DNA of 64,000 nucleotides. Origin: Exiguobacterium sp. BMC-KP (lineage in GTDB: Bacteria; Bacillota; Bacilli; Exiguobacteriales; Exiguobacteriaceae). The stretch covers positions 62,001 to 126,000 of the forward strand of contig NZ_LGIW01000011.1 in NCBI RefSeq assembly GCF_001275385.1, read 5' to 3'. The notes below the pieces were generated by a model. The model was not told the DNA's origin. It saw nothing but the letters and a program-made list of their open reading frames with translations, and did not search any database. Positions 56,059 to 64,000 of this stretch are shown piece after piece. The translations under genes were made by a program, and so were the position numbers. Each line of letters opens with the position of its first letter. Position 1 is the stretch's first letter.

Positions 56059-57891
56059 TTAAAATTGATTGAAATCAGGTGGTGGGTCGTTGGGTCTACG
56101 TGAATCCTTTGGACGATCAAAGTTAGGACTTTTATGATCATTCGGGTCGATCGGGTAATCATCTTGCTGTGCTAAATCGTTTTCTGGCAATGCACCTTTT
56201 GGTGTACCCTGTGTCGTCTCATCTGTTGAAGAAGAGCGCGCTGAGCGTGGTGCACGGTCTGGTGTGACATCATCTGCTGCTTGTGAAGCTGCACCTTTTG
56301 CTGCATCTTTCAAGCTCGGTGATGAAGAAGTCGATGCTGACTTACTTGGAAGGTTCGATGTGTCAACTTCCGTGTTCTCTGCTTTCTTTTGCAGACGATC
56401 GAGGTAACGCGATGCATTATCACGTCCACCGAGACCAAAGGCAAGACCGAACGCAAGCGCAAGTGCTCCCAAGATCAAGATGAAGGCTGAGTTGACGATC
56501 GTATCAGCAACACCCAATTGATCAAGTGCCATGAAGACAGCAAGTGCAAGAATCACATACTTCGCAACGCTTGAGAGGACTTTTAGTTCAGAGTTGCCGA
56601 ACAAGCTGTCCATCGTACGTTTGACGAGATTGCTGACGATGATCCCGATTGCGAGAATAATGATCGCTGTTAGGACACTTGGTAAGAACGCAAGGACAGC
56701 ACGACCGAGGTCGACCATGAAGTCAAGACCAATCAAGTTGAAGGCTTCGACGACGAAGAGAACGACGATGACGATCTCAACGAGTGCACCAACGATCGAA
56801 GCTGGTGATGTAGAAGCTTGGTTCGCATCCCACGTACCGATCTTCAAGTGACGTGTCAGGTTGTTGAAACCAAGACGTGATAAGAGATCCGTCACGAATT
56901 TCTTAACGAAACGTCCGACGTAAAGACCGACAAGAATTAGAACGACACCAACGATGATGTTCGGAATCATACCAAGGACATCGTTCAACATGTTAATCGC
57001 TGGTCCTGTGATTCCTTTAATGTTCAATTGATCAAGTGCTGAAATCGTGATTGGAATCAGAATCAAGATGAAGACGACTGTTCCGAGAATCGACGAAAGT
57101 GATTTCGCATCTTTTTGATCCGTTGACCCGAGGTTGAAGCGAGCTGCGAATTTATCCGTTCCAACAGCATGAAGGAAATTCGTCACGATATCGCGGACGA
57201 TTTTCGCTACGAGGAAGCCGACGAAGAAGATGGCTGCCGCAGCAATCAAGCGTGGAATGAATCCAAGGAATGACGATAACAATTGGCTGAACGGTTGTGA
57301 GACACTCTCAATGTTCAACGCACCGAGTACACCCGGTAGGAACAGAAGCAAGACGAGGTAGAAGACGATCTCCCCTGCTACTTTTGGATAAGCTGAAAGA
57401 TCCGTCTGACCTTGAAGCATCTTGTTCGAACGCACTTTGTCGTTCGCCATCAACTTCGTTCCTGCTTTGACGATGATCATGCGGAGAACGACCGCAATGA
57501 CGTACGCCAAGAGAAGAATGAGAGCTGCTTTCAAGATGTTCGGGATTGCCGCGAGTAATGTACTCATCGTATCCGCAAGTGGTCCAGCAATGATGTTCAG
57601 ATCAAGGATGTTGAAGACCAAGATAAGAACGAAGACCATGAGAACCCAGAAGACGACGGTCCCGATGATTTTTTCAGGTGTCCACTTTTTCTTCTTTGGT
57701 GGCGTACCCTCTTTTTGAGGTGATAACTTGTTGACGACCCCAGACTTCTCTAACGCTTTTTGAACTCCGTTCGCGATCAGCTTGGCAATGAGCCATCCAA
57801 TCAAGAAAATGATGATCGCTCCAAGCAAGTTGCCGAGTGATCCGAGAATGCCGTTCAAGTTCAACGACGTTCCGTTCCAAATGTTATTCAT
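56059..57891 (-). CDS. MscS-like mechanosensitive channel protein with five TM-helix repeats
   Basis: 610 residues from ATG 57891 (GGAGGTGAAAGG upstream). About five repeat units of roughly 100 residues, each with a conserved amphipathic helix of the form LxxIPxxIxAxxIxxxGxxxAxxV (for example GFIPRLIAAAAIFFVGFLVAKIV and GMIPNIIVGVVLILVGLYVGRFV) and one extra transmembrane helix, the conserved TM-helix family (PF05552). The last unit ends in LALAFGLAFGLGGRD, the glycine-rich pore-helix-like signature. The final 90 residues are a disordered Ser/Asp/Pro-rich cytoplasmic tail. A channel or osmotic role is inferred from the family. Base composition is richer in G+C than its neighbours. Confidence 0.82.
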   Translation of the reverse strand: MNNIWNGTSLNLNGILGSLGNLLGAIIIFLIGWLIAKLIANGVQKALEKSGVVNKLSPQKEGTPPKKKKWTPEKIIGTVVFWVLMVFVLILVFNILDLNIIAGPLADTMSTLLAAIPNILKAALILLLAYVIAVVLRMIIVKAGTKLMANDKVRSNKMLQGQTDLSAYPKVAGEIVFYLVLLLFLPGVLGALNIESVSQPFSQLLSSFLGFIPRLIAAAAIFFVGFLVAKIVRDIVTNFLHAVGTDKFAARFNLGSTDQKDAKSLSSILGTVVFILILIPITISALDQLNIKGITGPAINMLNDVLGMIPNIIVGVVLILVGLYVGRFVKKFVTDLLSRLGFNNLTRHLKIGTWDANQASTSPASIVGALVEIVIVVLFVVEAFNLIGLDFMVDLGRAVLAFLPSVLTAIIILAIGIIVSNLVKRTMDSLFGNSELKVLSSVAKYVILALAVFMALDQLGVADTIVNSAFILILGALALAFGLAFGLGGRDNASRYLDRLQKKAENTEVDTSNLPSKSASTSSSPSLKDAAKGAASQAADDVTPDRAPRSARSSSTDETTQGTPKGALPENDLAQQDDYPIDPNDHKSPNFDRPKDSRRPNDPPPDFNQF

Positions 57892-58111
57892 CCTTTCACC
57901 TCCGTAATGAGTTAAAATAAAAATATACATGAAATAAATATTTATTTATTCCCGAAAATTAATGAGATAATACAATAAAACTAAATTTTCTGAATATTTA
58001 ATTTTAAATATTTTTATTTATTTAGCTTTTTTATATTTATTTCTTCTAAAAATGGTATAAAAGAATTCTATTAACTTATTCTTTAATAAAGTTAATTTTT
58101 TTTATTACATG

Positions 58112-58542
58112 TTAACAACAAATAATGATAGCATCTAATGCTAGTGGAATGACTATCAGAGCAATACTGATAAGTATCAATCCGGTTGCATTGTCTGCTT
58201 GTGCGATATAAAAAATACAGGGAACATAAGAATTCCTATATTTGTTGTTATAAAAAGCTAAGTTTTGATCGATTGCATCGATTGATAAATTTGGATGAAC
58301 GGAATTATGTCTAAAGAAATAAATCGGAGAATGCGTAACACATGAAATAAAGAATAAAGAAAGGGTACCAGTGCTAGGTAATAAAGAATCAATAAAGTAT
58401 ATCCTAGTTTTTCAAAAAATAATTTGTTCATTAAACCATTAAGTAATAAAGAAACACCAAAACCGGCGATGCCAATCAATCTGGTAATCATCAATATAGT
58501 ACAGATTTTTAGATATATGACACTTAGTTGGAATGGCTTCAT
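58112..58542 (-). pseudogene. DUF2975 membrane protein gene broken by a frameshift
   Basis: The 94-codon frame from ATG 58542 encodes two transmembrane helices and the LRFISLD...PFIQIYQSMQSIK region of DUF2975 proteins, then stops at 58258. In another frame, reading resumes with NLAFYNN and continues through FYIAQADNATGLILISIAL to a stop at 58112, which is the expected DUF2975 C-terminus. A single indel near 58262 would restore the protein. The XRE partner that usually follows DUF2975 is absent. A sequencing error cannot be excluded. Confidence 0.6.
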
Positions 58543-58698
58543 GTCTACGCCTCCTTATAATTTTTTCAAAGGTACAAATGGTATAAACATTCGAAAATAA
58601 TTGAATAACAATTATCCAAAATCAAAACAAATAGATGGCAAGATTTATTTTAATGAGAAACTTATCTCATAAATGTAAGTAACGGAAAGGAACTTTAA

Positions 58699-61221
58699 AT
58701 GAAAATTTGGTTAAATCGAACCATTGGAAGACAAATCATGTTTGCGTTTTATAGCGTATTTATAACATTACTTTTATCTACCCTTTGTATCTATTTTTAT
58801 ACAAAAAACCAAATGATTGATTCACAGAAACAATTAGATACTTTAAGTGAACACCGGACGAAAGCTACTCTCTTACATGAGTCGTGGTTAATGCTTCAAT
58901 ATGACGTTCGAGGTTACGCACTTTATGGTGAAACTTCTGTATTAAATGAAATCAATAAAGAAAAAGCAAATATCGAAGAACAAACAAATTGGTTTAAACT
59001 AAATAAGACAACTGAAGTAGATGCGAAATATGCCAAGGATACACGATTCCTTTATGAGTCCTATACAAATCGTGTCATACCGAGCGTCATCAATTATGTT
59101 AAAGAGAAAAAAGATGGAAAAATCGATGAGCCTTTCCTACAACAAAATACATTGTCGAAGTTGACTCCAGCTGCAAGCAACGACAATCAACAATTGTCCA
59201 ATAGTAATAGTTCTTCTTTAGACATGAGAGAAAACATTTTAGATATGGAAACAACATTTACAACCTATCGAAACGAAATAAATAAACAAGAAAAGGCTGC
59301 TCAAAAAAGTTTGGGTAGCCTAGTCAATGCATCTCAAGTTCTTGGAGGAGTTAATATTGGGATATTGATTCTATTGACGTTACTCTTTGTACGACCTTTT
59401 ACAACACGACTTACACGACAGTTAAAACGTTTAAATCGAGAAACAGATAGACTGGCTCAAGGAAGTGATACGGAGCCAATACCAGTTCTAAATGAACAGG
59501 ATGAAGTAGGAGAACTCACTAAAACATTCAATCAAATGTCAGCATCGATTATTGGACAAAAAAAGCATTTGCAGTTAAATAACGAAGCATTACAAATGCA
59601 AAGTGAAGAACTGCTCGCTCAACAAGAAGAATTACAGGCTCAGCAAGAAGAACTCGAGGAAGCATTAAGTATCACACTTCAAAATGAGCAACATTTAAAG
59701 TATCGAAATGAACTGACCGAAACCTTGGCATCTCGAGAAACATATACAGCCTATGAAACAATCATTGAAAAGCTAGTAGCCATTACACATGCAGAATTTG
59801 GAGCAATCATTTTTTATGACAGAGAACATTTAGAGCAGATCTTTTCATTCGGTATTACAGAAACCTCACTTGGAAAGATAGCGATGCCTGGTTCACTCTT
59901 AGAGCGAGCTAAACTTTTAAAACGCAGTACGCACTCTACTAAACAGATTGCACTAGATCACCCGTTACCACACCCGTACTATATCTACGAATCAGCTGTA
60001 CCTGTATTAGACGCTGGTTCTGATGAAGTATTGGCTTGTATCTATCTTGGTCGCTATAAAATGCCGTTTGAAACAGATGAACTAGAAGATATGATGTCCT
60101 TTGCTCGCCAAATTGCGTTATCACTCTTACGCATGAGGGTATTTGATGAGATGCAAGTCGAGAAAGAAAAAACAACGACTCTGATCCATTCAATTCGAGA
60201 GGCAATGATGTATTTTGAAGACAATAAAGTACTTGCTAATCATGCACTGCTAAATTTATTTGATTACAGTCAACAGAATAATGAAAAGCAAAATATCCGG
60301 GGTCTCATCTCATTAGACGTTCAAAATGAACTATTAGTTCGACGAGTAGATCAAAAAGAAAAATTTAATAAATTCATTGATAAAGTCTATTCAAATTCAA
60401 TTCCACAAGAAGACATTCAAATCACATTAAATGATGGAGCGAAAATAGTAACAATTTATGCAGAAGAAGTTCGCTATCATGCATCTTTGAAAGGAATCAT
60501 GTTGGTGTTAAAAGATGTCACGCATGAAGTGGAAGTGGATCGTCTGAAGTCAGAACTTATTTCAACTGTTTCGCATGAGTTACGAACACCACTTTCATCG
60601 ATTTATGGATTTACAGAATTGCTATTAGCTAAATCGTACAATATGGATCGTCAGAAGAAATACTTGGAAACGATACACTCTGAAACAAAAAGATTATCTT
60701 TGTTGGTTGATAATTTCTTAGACATACAACGTATGGAATCAAATCAACAATCATTTGTGATAGAGACGGTAGATTTAGTGGAAATCATTCAGAACATAGT
60801 AACGGTACAGCGTGAGGAGGACTTACTCCACATATGGAATGTTCAAATAAACGAACAGGAAAAAATGGAGGTCGAAGCAGATCAAGAAAAAATGGCACAG
60901 TTATTCACAAATTTGATCTATAATGCGAGAAAATATTCTCCAGAAGGTGGGTCTATAGAGATCTGGATGAAGCAGAAAGCGGCTATGATAGTTATTCAAA
61001 TCCGAGATGAGGGGATTGGGATTTCTGAAAACGATCAATTAAAAGTCTTTGATAAGTTTTATCGAGCACACACGAGTTCATATCCTAAAATTGAGGGGAC
61101 AGGCTTAGGTCTTGCCATCTGTAAAGAAATTGTCGAGGCACACAATGGGAAAATTGAGTTAAGTTCCGAACTTGGTAAAGGTACAATCATTCAAGTCATT
61201 TTACCAACCAAGCAAAGCTAG
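58699..61221 (+). CDS. Sensor histidine kinase (CHASE3-HAMP-GAF-PAS-HisKA-HATPase)
   Basis: 840 residues. Transmembrane helix (about 14-35), extracellular CHASE3-like helical sensor (40-205), second helix (215-235), HAMP (236-290), Gln/Glu-rich coiled coil (285-335), GAF (345-495), degenerate PAS (500-610), HisKA with phospho-acceptor His626 in STVSHELRTPLSS, and HATPase_c with N-box NLIYNARKYSP, DEGIGI and GTGLGL. All kinase motifs are intact. No response regulator gene adjoins, so the partner is elsewhere. GGAAAGGA precedes the ATG. Confidence 0.93.
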   Translation: MKIWLNRTIGRQIMFAFYSVFITLLLSTLCIYFYTKNQMIDSQKQLDTLSEHRTKATLLHESWLMLQYDVRGYALYGETSVLNEINKEKANIEEQTNWFKLNKTTEVDAKYAKDTRFLYESYTNRVIPSVINYVKEKKDGKIDEPFLQQNTLSKLTPAASNDNQQLSNSNSSSLDMRENILDMETTFTTYRNEINKQEKAAQKSLGSLVNASQVLGGVNIGILILLTLLFVRPFTTRLTRQLKRLNRETDRLAQGSDTEPIPVLNEQDEVGELTKTFNQMSASIIGQKKHLQLNNEALQMQSEELLAQQEELQAQQEELEEALSITLQNEQHLKYRNELTETLASRETYTAYETIIEKLVAITHAEFGAIIFYDREHLEQIFSFGITETSLGKIAMPGSLLERAKLLKRSTHSTKQIALDHPLPHPYYIYESAVPVLDAGSDEVLACIYLGRYKMPFETDELEDMMSFARQIALSLLRMRVFDEMQVEKEKTTTLIHSIREAMMYFEDNKVLANHALLNLFDYSQQNNEKQNIRGLISLDVQNELLVRRVDQKEKFNKFIDKVYSNSIPQEDIQITLNDGAKIVTIYAEEVRYHASLKGIMLVLKDVTHEVEVDRLKSELISTVSHELRTPLSSIYGFTELLLAKSYNMDRQKKYLETIHSETKRLSLLVDNFLDIQRMESNQQSFVIETVDLVEIIQNIVTVQREEDLLHIWNVQINEQEKMEVEADQEKMAQLFTNLIYNARKYSPEGGSIEIWMKQKAAMIVIQIRDEGIGISENDQLKVFDKFYRAHTSSYPKIEGTGLGLAICKEIVEAHNGKIELSSELGKGTIIQVILPTKQS

Positions 61222-61249
61222 CTATAAACTTTAATGAAAAATACTAATT

Positions 61250-61295
61250 AAAAAACGTCTTTTGTTCGTGGGGCACACGGCTAAAGACGTTTTTT
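61250..61295. terminator. Bidirectional terminator between kinase and GNAT-like gene
   Basis: AAAAAACGTCTTT and AAAGACGTTTTTT arms at 61250-61262 and 61283-61295 around a 20-base loop, between convergent genes; the right end overlaps the last codon of the minus-strand gene. Confidence 0.75.
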
Positions 61296-61833
61296 ATGTT
61301 TTTTGGTAGATTAATTGTCCATTTTCCAATTTAAATCCATAGCGAGAAAAACATTCTAAAGAGATCAATCCAGAATGCGAGATATGATTATAACTTCCAT
61401 GGATAGAAAATTTATTATACTGGCATTGAAGGTCGTCAATTAAAGCTTCAAGCAACAATCCCCTTTCGCCAATCCCTTCTTTTCTTACATATAAATCCAA
61501 TAGCTCGAACTCTGAAACGCTGTCAATAAGTTTAGATTCTGGATGAACCTGCTGAACACTTAAGGAAGACTGCTGGTTCAAGATATTCGGATGGATCGAT
61601 TGTTCTTCCAAAAGAGTTACATAAAAAATAGAGGCTGAAGCTAAGGTGTTTTTGGTAATCTGAACAAGTTGTTCTTCTTTGTTGTAGGCTAATCCAACAA
61701 ACGTTTCATAAGGACGTGTTTGCATTTTTACGTTACGACGTGCACATGTTCGTTGCCACTCAGATTGAGGAATCCAATATCGTTCAGAGACAACACGTTT
61801 TTTCAAAAAAAATGCAACGTTTAACCCCCCCAT
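61294..61833 (-). CDS. GNAT-like acetyltransferase, divergent
   Basis: 179 residues. The segment ELLDLYVRKEGIGERGLLLEALI (about 110-132) resembles the acetyl-CoA pyrophosphate-loop region of GNAT enzymes, with GIGERG in place of Q/RxxGxG/A, and the final ECFSRYGFKLEN matches the end of the GNAT fold. The rest is not recognisable. Start is uncertain: the ATG at 61833 has no clear ribosome site, and a TTG nine codons on has GGGGGG upstream. Ninety bases follow the diguanylate cyclase gene, so joint transcription is possible. Confidence 0.5.
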   Translation of the reverse strand: MGGLNVAFFLKKRVVSERYWIPQSEWQRTCARRNVKMQTRPYETFVGLAYNKEEQLVQITKNTLASASIFYVTLLEEQSIHPNILNQQSSLSVQQVHPESKLIDSVSEFELLDLYVRKEGIGERGLLLEALIDDLQCQYNKFSIHGSYNHISHSGLISLECFSRYGFKLENGQLIYQKT

Positions 61834-61923
61834 GTATTACATGATTAAAGTATACATGTTTATTAAAGGGATTAAAAGGTATTTTTTTGAAAATATAGTG
61901 TTTGGAAAATAAAAAAATTAAAT

Positions 61924-63813
61924 TTACTTTTGTTTAGATGTTAGATGGAGGTCGCTATATAAAACATAAGCACCTAAACGATTCTTTTTCGCTTGATACA
62001 TAGCTATATCTGCCTGTTTCATGATTTCCATAGCAGTTGTTGCGTCAGTGAGAGAGGATGATATACCGATGCTTGGAGGACAGAGTATGGTTTGGCCGTT
62101 AATGTAATAGGGTGCTTTTAAAACAGAAAGAATTAACTCGGCTCGTTGTTTCAATTGTTCTTGTGTCAGCACATTTTTAAGTAGTAGAGTAAACTCATCT
62201 CCTCCTTGACGTGCAATCATTTCAAACTGTTTCTCTATAGATTTTAGACGTCCCCCTACAGCCTGCAATAATAAGTCTCCAATATCGTGACCAAGGGTAT
62301 CGTTAACATGTTTAAAGTCGTTTAAATCGATGAAAAATAGCGCTAACTTAAAATCTGATTGTTTGAATGTTCCTTCTATAAGAGAAGTTAAATGATTTTC
62401 AAATGCAGATCGATTACTCAAGCCTGTCAATTGGTCATGATAAGCGAGATATTTCACTTGTTGTTCAATAGTTTTTTCCTCTGTAACATCTTTTCCAATG
62501 GCAAAAATACCGACTATCTCGTTTTGTACAATGATTGGGATGTTTGTGAGGTTCATACAGATGATTCCTCCTTCACTGTTAAGAATTTTGACTTCATAGC
62601 TGCGTGGGGAGCCCTTAAAGACAAATTCGAGTTCTTGAAGCATTATCGTTTTCGACTTTTTTTCAATAAAGGCTAAACTATTTTGACCGACTAATTCATC
62701 AGAACTAAGATTAAATAACTGACTACATGCTTCGTTTACACTTTCAAAGTTCCCTTCTAAATCCATCGAACAAACTGGATGAGGATGATATTCGAACAAC
62801 GACTTGTATCGTTCTTCGCTTACTTCTAGCGCATTAGCCTGATGAATATATTTATCGACAAGTTTTTGATTTTCTAGAACAATCACAATTTGTCGAATGA
62901 GTACAAGACAAATCGATATTCCACACCCCGCTGAAATAATGTCAAAGCTATTGGAATGAAATACCATGAAAGTAAATAAAAATAAAATCCCGCTATAAGG
63001 AATTAAAACTTGAAAGATGTTTAGTTTTTCCAGTTGAATAGAAGAATGTTTAATAACGAACTTAGAAGTTTTCGTTCTTCCTGCAAAACTTAATAAGATT
63101 ATACTCAAGATAAAGAGTGGATCAACCACACTACCTGAAGAGATATTATCGATAGAAATTAAATAGAGATAGGCTGAATCTGCAATTGCCTGTATACATA
63201 CGGCTAAGATAATCACAATCATAGAGGACGTATGGGTTCGAGACGATCTATGCATCATTAAAAAGACAGCTGCAATTAACATCCCAAGGTCACCAATAGG
63301 ATAAGCTAGGGAAATGATAAATGCTAAAGGTGTAGCTGCACTACTTGCAAGAACCGGAGAAATTAAAAGGTACCAAGAAAATGTCGTTGCGATAATGAGA
63401 ATAATAAGGAAATCGAACATGAAAGATAAATGCATGATCATTTTGGTTTGATGCATGATTTTATAAAATAATGCACTGAGAATACAGATGATTTGTAAGA
63501 GATAAAAAACATCCGACCAACTGATAAAAATTACTTCTTTACCGAACATAGTGTCTGATATCATCCATAAAATTTCCGCTGCTAAATAAAAAAATGTGCC
63601 TAGAGTGATGATGGACCAGAATGTGCGTTCTTTATTTATGGTTTTCAAAAGAGTAAGGATCAAAAAATACAAAGCAATCAAGAGGCCAATGATTGAACAG
63701 ATACTGCTTCCAATGGATTGATAAGGAGAGTTTGGATATAACAAAATCCAGCAATAATAACCGAGTAAATACAAAACGAGAATAAAGTAACGCAGATTGA
63801 TTCTATTGAACAT
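61924..63813 (-). CDS. Membrane diguanylate cyclase (multi-TM, PAS, GGDEF)
   Basis: 629 residues. N-terminal half (about 1-310) has nine or so transmembrane helices, probably a membrane sensor; a PAS domain (about 330-450, YKSLFEYHPHPVCSMD) follows, then GGDEF (about 455-615) with intact catalytic RQGGDEF near 535 and LAYHDQLTGLSNR at its start. It lacks an RxxD inhibitory site five residues before GGDEF. It makes cyclic di-GMP from two GTP, steering motility against surface growth, which suits the chemoreceptors nearby. No EAL domain is present. Confidence 0.92.
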   Translation of the reverse strand: MFNRINLRYFILVLYLLGYYCWILLYPNSPYQSIGSSICSIIGLLIALYFLILTLLKTINKERTFWSIITLGTFFYLAAEILWMISDTMFGKEVIFISWSDVFYLLQIICILSALFYKIMHQTKMIMHLSFMFDFLIILIIATTFSWYLLISPVLASSAATPLAFIISLAYPIGDLGMLIAAVFLMMHRSSRTHTSSMIVIILAVCIQAIADSAYLYLISIDNISSGSVVDPLFILSIILLSFAGRTKTSKFVIKHSSIQLEKLNIFQVLIPYSGILFLFTFMVFHSNSFDIISAGCGISICLVLIRQIVIVLENQKLVDKYIHQANALEVSEERYKSLFEYHPHPVCSMDLEGNFESVNEACSQLFNLSSDELVGQNSLAFIEKKSKTIMLQELEFVFKGSPRSYEVKILNSEGGIICMNLTNIPIIVQNEIVGIFAIGKDVTEEKTIEQQVKYLAYHDQLTGLSNRSAFENHLTSLIEGTFKQSDFKLALFFIDLNDFKHVNDTLGHDIGDLLLQAVGGRLKSIEKQFEMIARQGGDEFTLLLKNVLTQEQLKQRAELILSVLKAPYYINGQTILCPPSIGISSSLTDATTAMEIMKQADIAMYQAKKNRLGAYVLYSDLHLTSKQK

Positions 63814-64000
63814 ACCGCATTCGTACTCCTTTTAACGTTAATCTCACTAGTATAGATGTAAAAGAACAGAGATGATTTATGACTTCTAAAAATAGGTGTA
63901 TGATTCATAGCAGATGTAAAAATATTTAGAAAATCGACAACAATCAATGATTAGTAATGGTATATAAACTATAAAATGCATAGAGCAACGATTATATCAA
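63814..64000. other. Right-edge intergenic stretch
   Basis: AT-rich, holds the upstream region of the diguanylate cyclase gene (AAAGGAG 12 bases before its ATG). I see no gene, hairpin or tRNA in it. Confidence 0.4.

Overview
The window looks like a chromosomal segment of a low-GC Gram-positive bacterium (Bacillota). The signs are strong AGGAGG-type ribosome sites, an AraR-type GntR/LacI arabinose repressor with its boxes, cre-like sites, and araN/P/Q/B/D/A/M genes of Bacillus style. Overall character (MCP pairs, a repeat-built MscS-like protein, a large arabinose island) suggests Exiguobacterium or a near relative; that genus call is inference.

Region 1 (1-28.8 kb) is a non-ribosomal peptide locus. 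On the minus strand, a small membrane protein and two ATPase/permease pairs form a tight overlapping operon (the last permease runs off the left edge). Divergently, three NRPS genes, a type II thioesterase, a stand-alone A-T protein and a winged-helix regulator run on the plus strand. The NRPS order is C-A-T-E-C-A-T / C-A-T-E / C-A-T-C-A-T-E-C-T-Reductase plus A-T in trans: seven carrier domains, six condensation domains, six adenylation domains. The trans A domain carries a cysteine code (DLFNLSLIWK) and the first A domain of the third NRPS a valine code (DAFWFGGTFK). A cysteine-starting heptapeptide with alternating D residues, released as an aldehyde, is the logic of lugdunin, the thiazolidine macrocycle (fibupeptide) of Staphylococcus lugdunensis. 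Even the transporter order resembles the lug genes. I read this as a lugdunin-like locus with its own residue choices.

Region 2 (28.8-31.8 kb) holds minus-strand genes for a subtilisin-like protease, a secreted bacteriocin-like precursor, a small membrane protein and an XRE repressor with paired operator-like repeats, then a gene-poor degenerate stretch.

Region 3 (31.8-48.8 kb) is a complete arabinan/arabinose island: araR and a DUF624 membrane protein; an ABC importer (araN, araP, araQ); a surface GH43 arabinanase; then araB, araD, araA, abfA, a small Zn-ribbon protein, an aldose 1-epimerase, araM and two tandem GH43 enzymes. Polymer is cut outside, oligomers are imported, side chains and oligomers are hydrolysed inside, and arabinose goes to xylulose-5-phosphate. 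AraR boxes and cre-like sites flank both main promoters.

Region 4 (48.8-64 kb) is sensory and housekeeping-like: two paralogous chemoreceptors flanking a HNH-repeat protein and a small membrane protein, a Cys-rich mini-protein, a Fic-domain protein with a destroyed catalytic motif, an MscS-like protein built from five repeats, a frameshifted DUF2975 gene, an orphan histidine kinase, a GNAT-like protein and a membrane diguanylate cyclase. I saw no tRNA, rRNA, CRISPR array or transposase gene.
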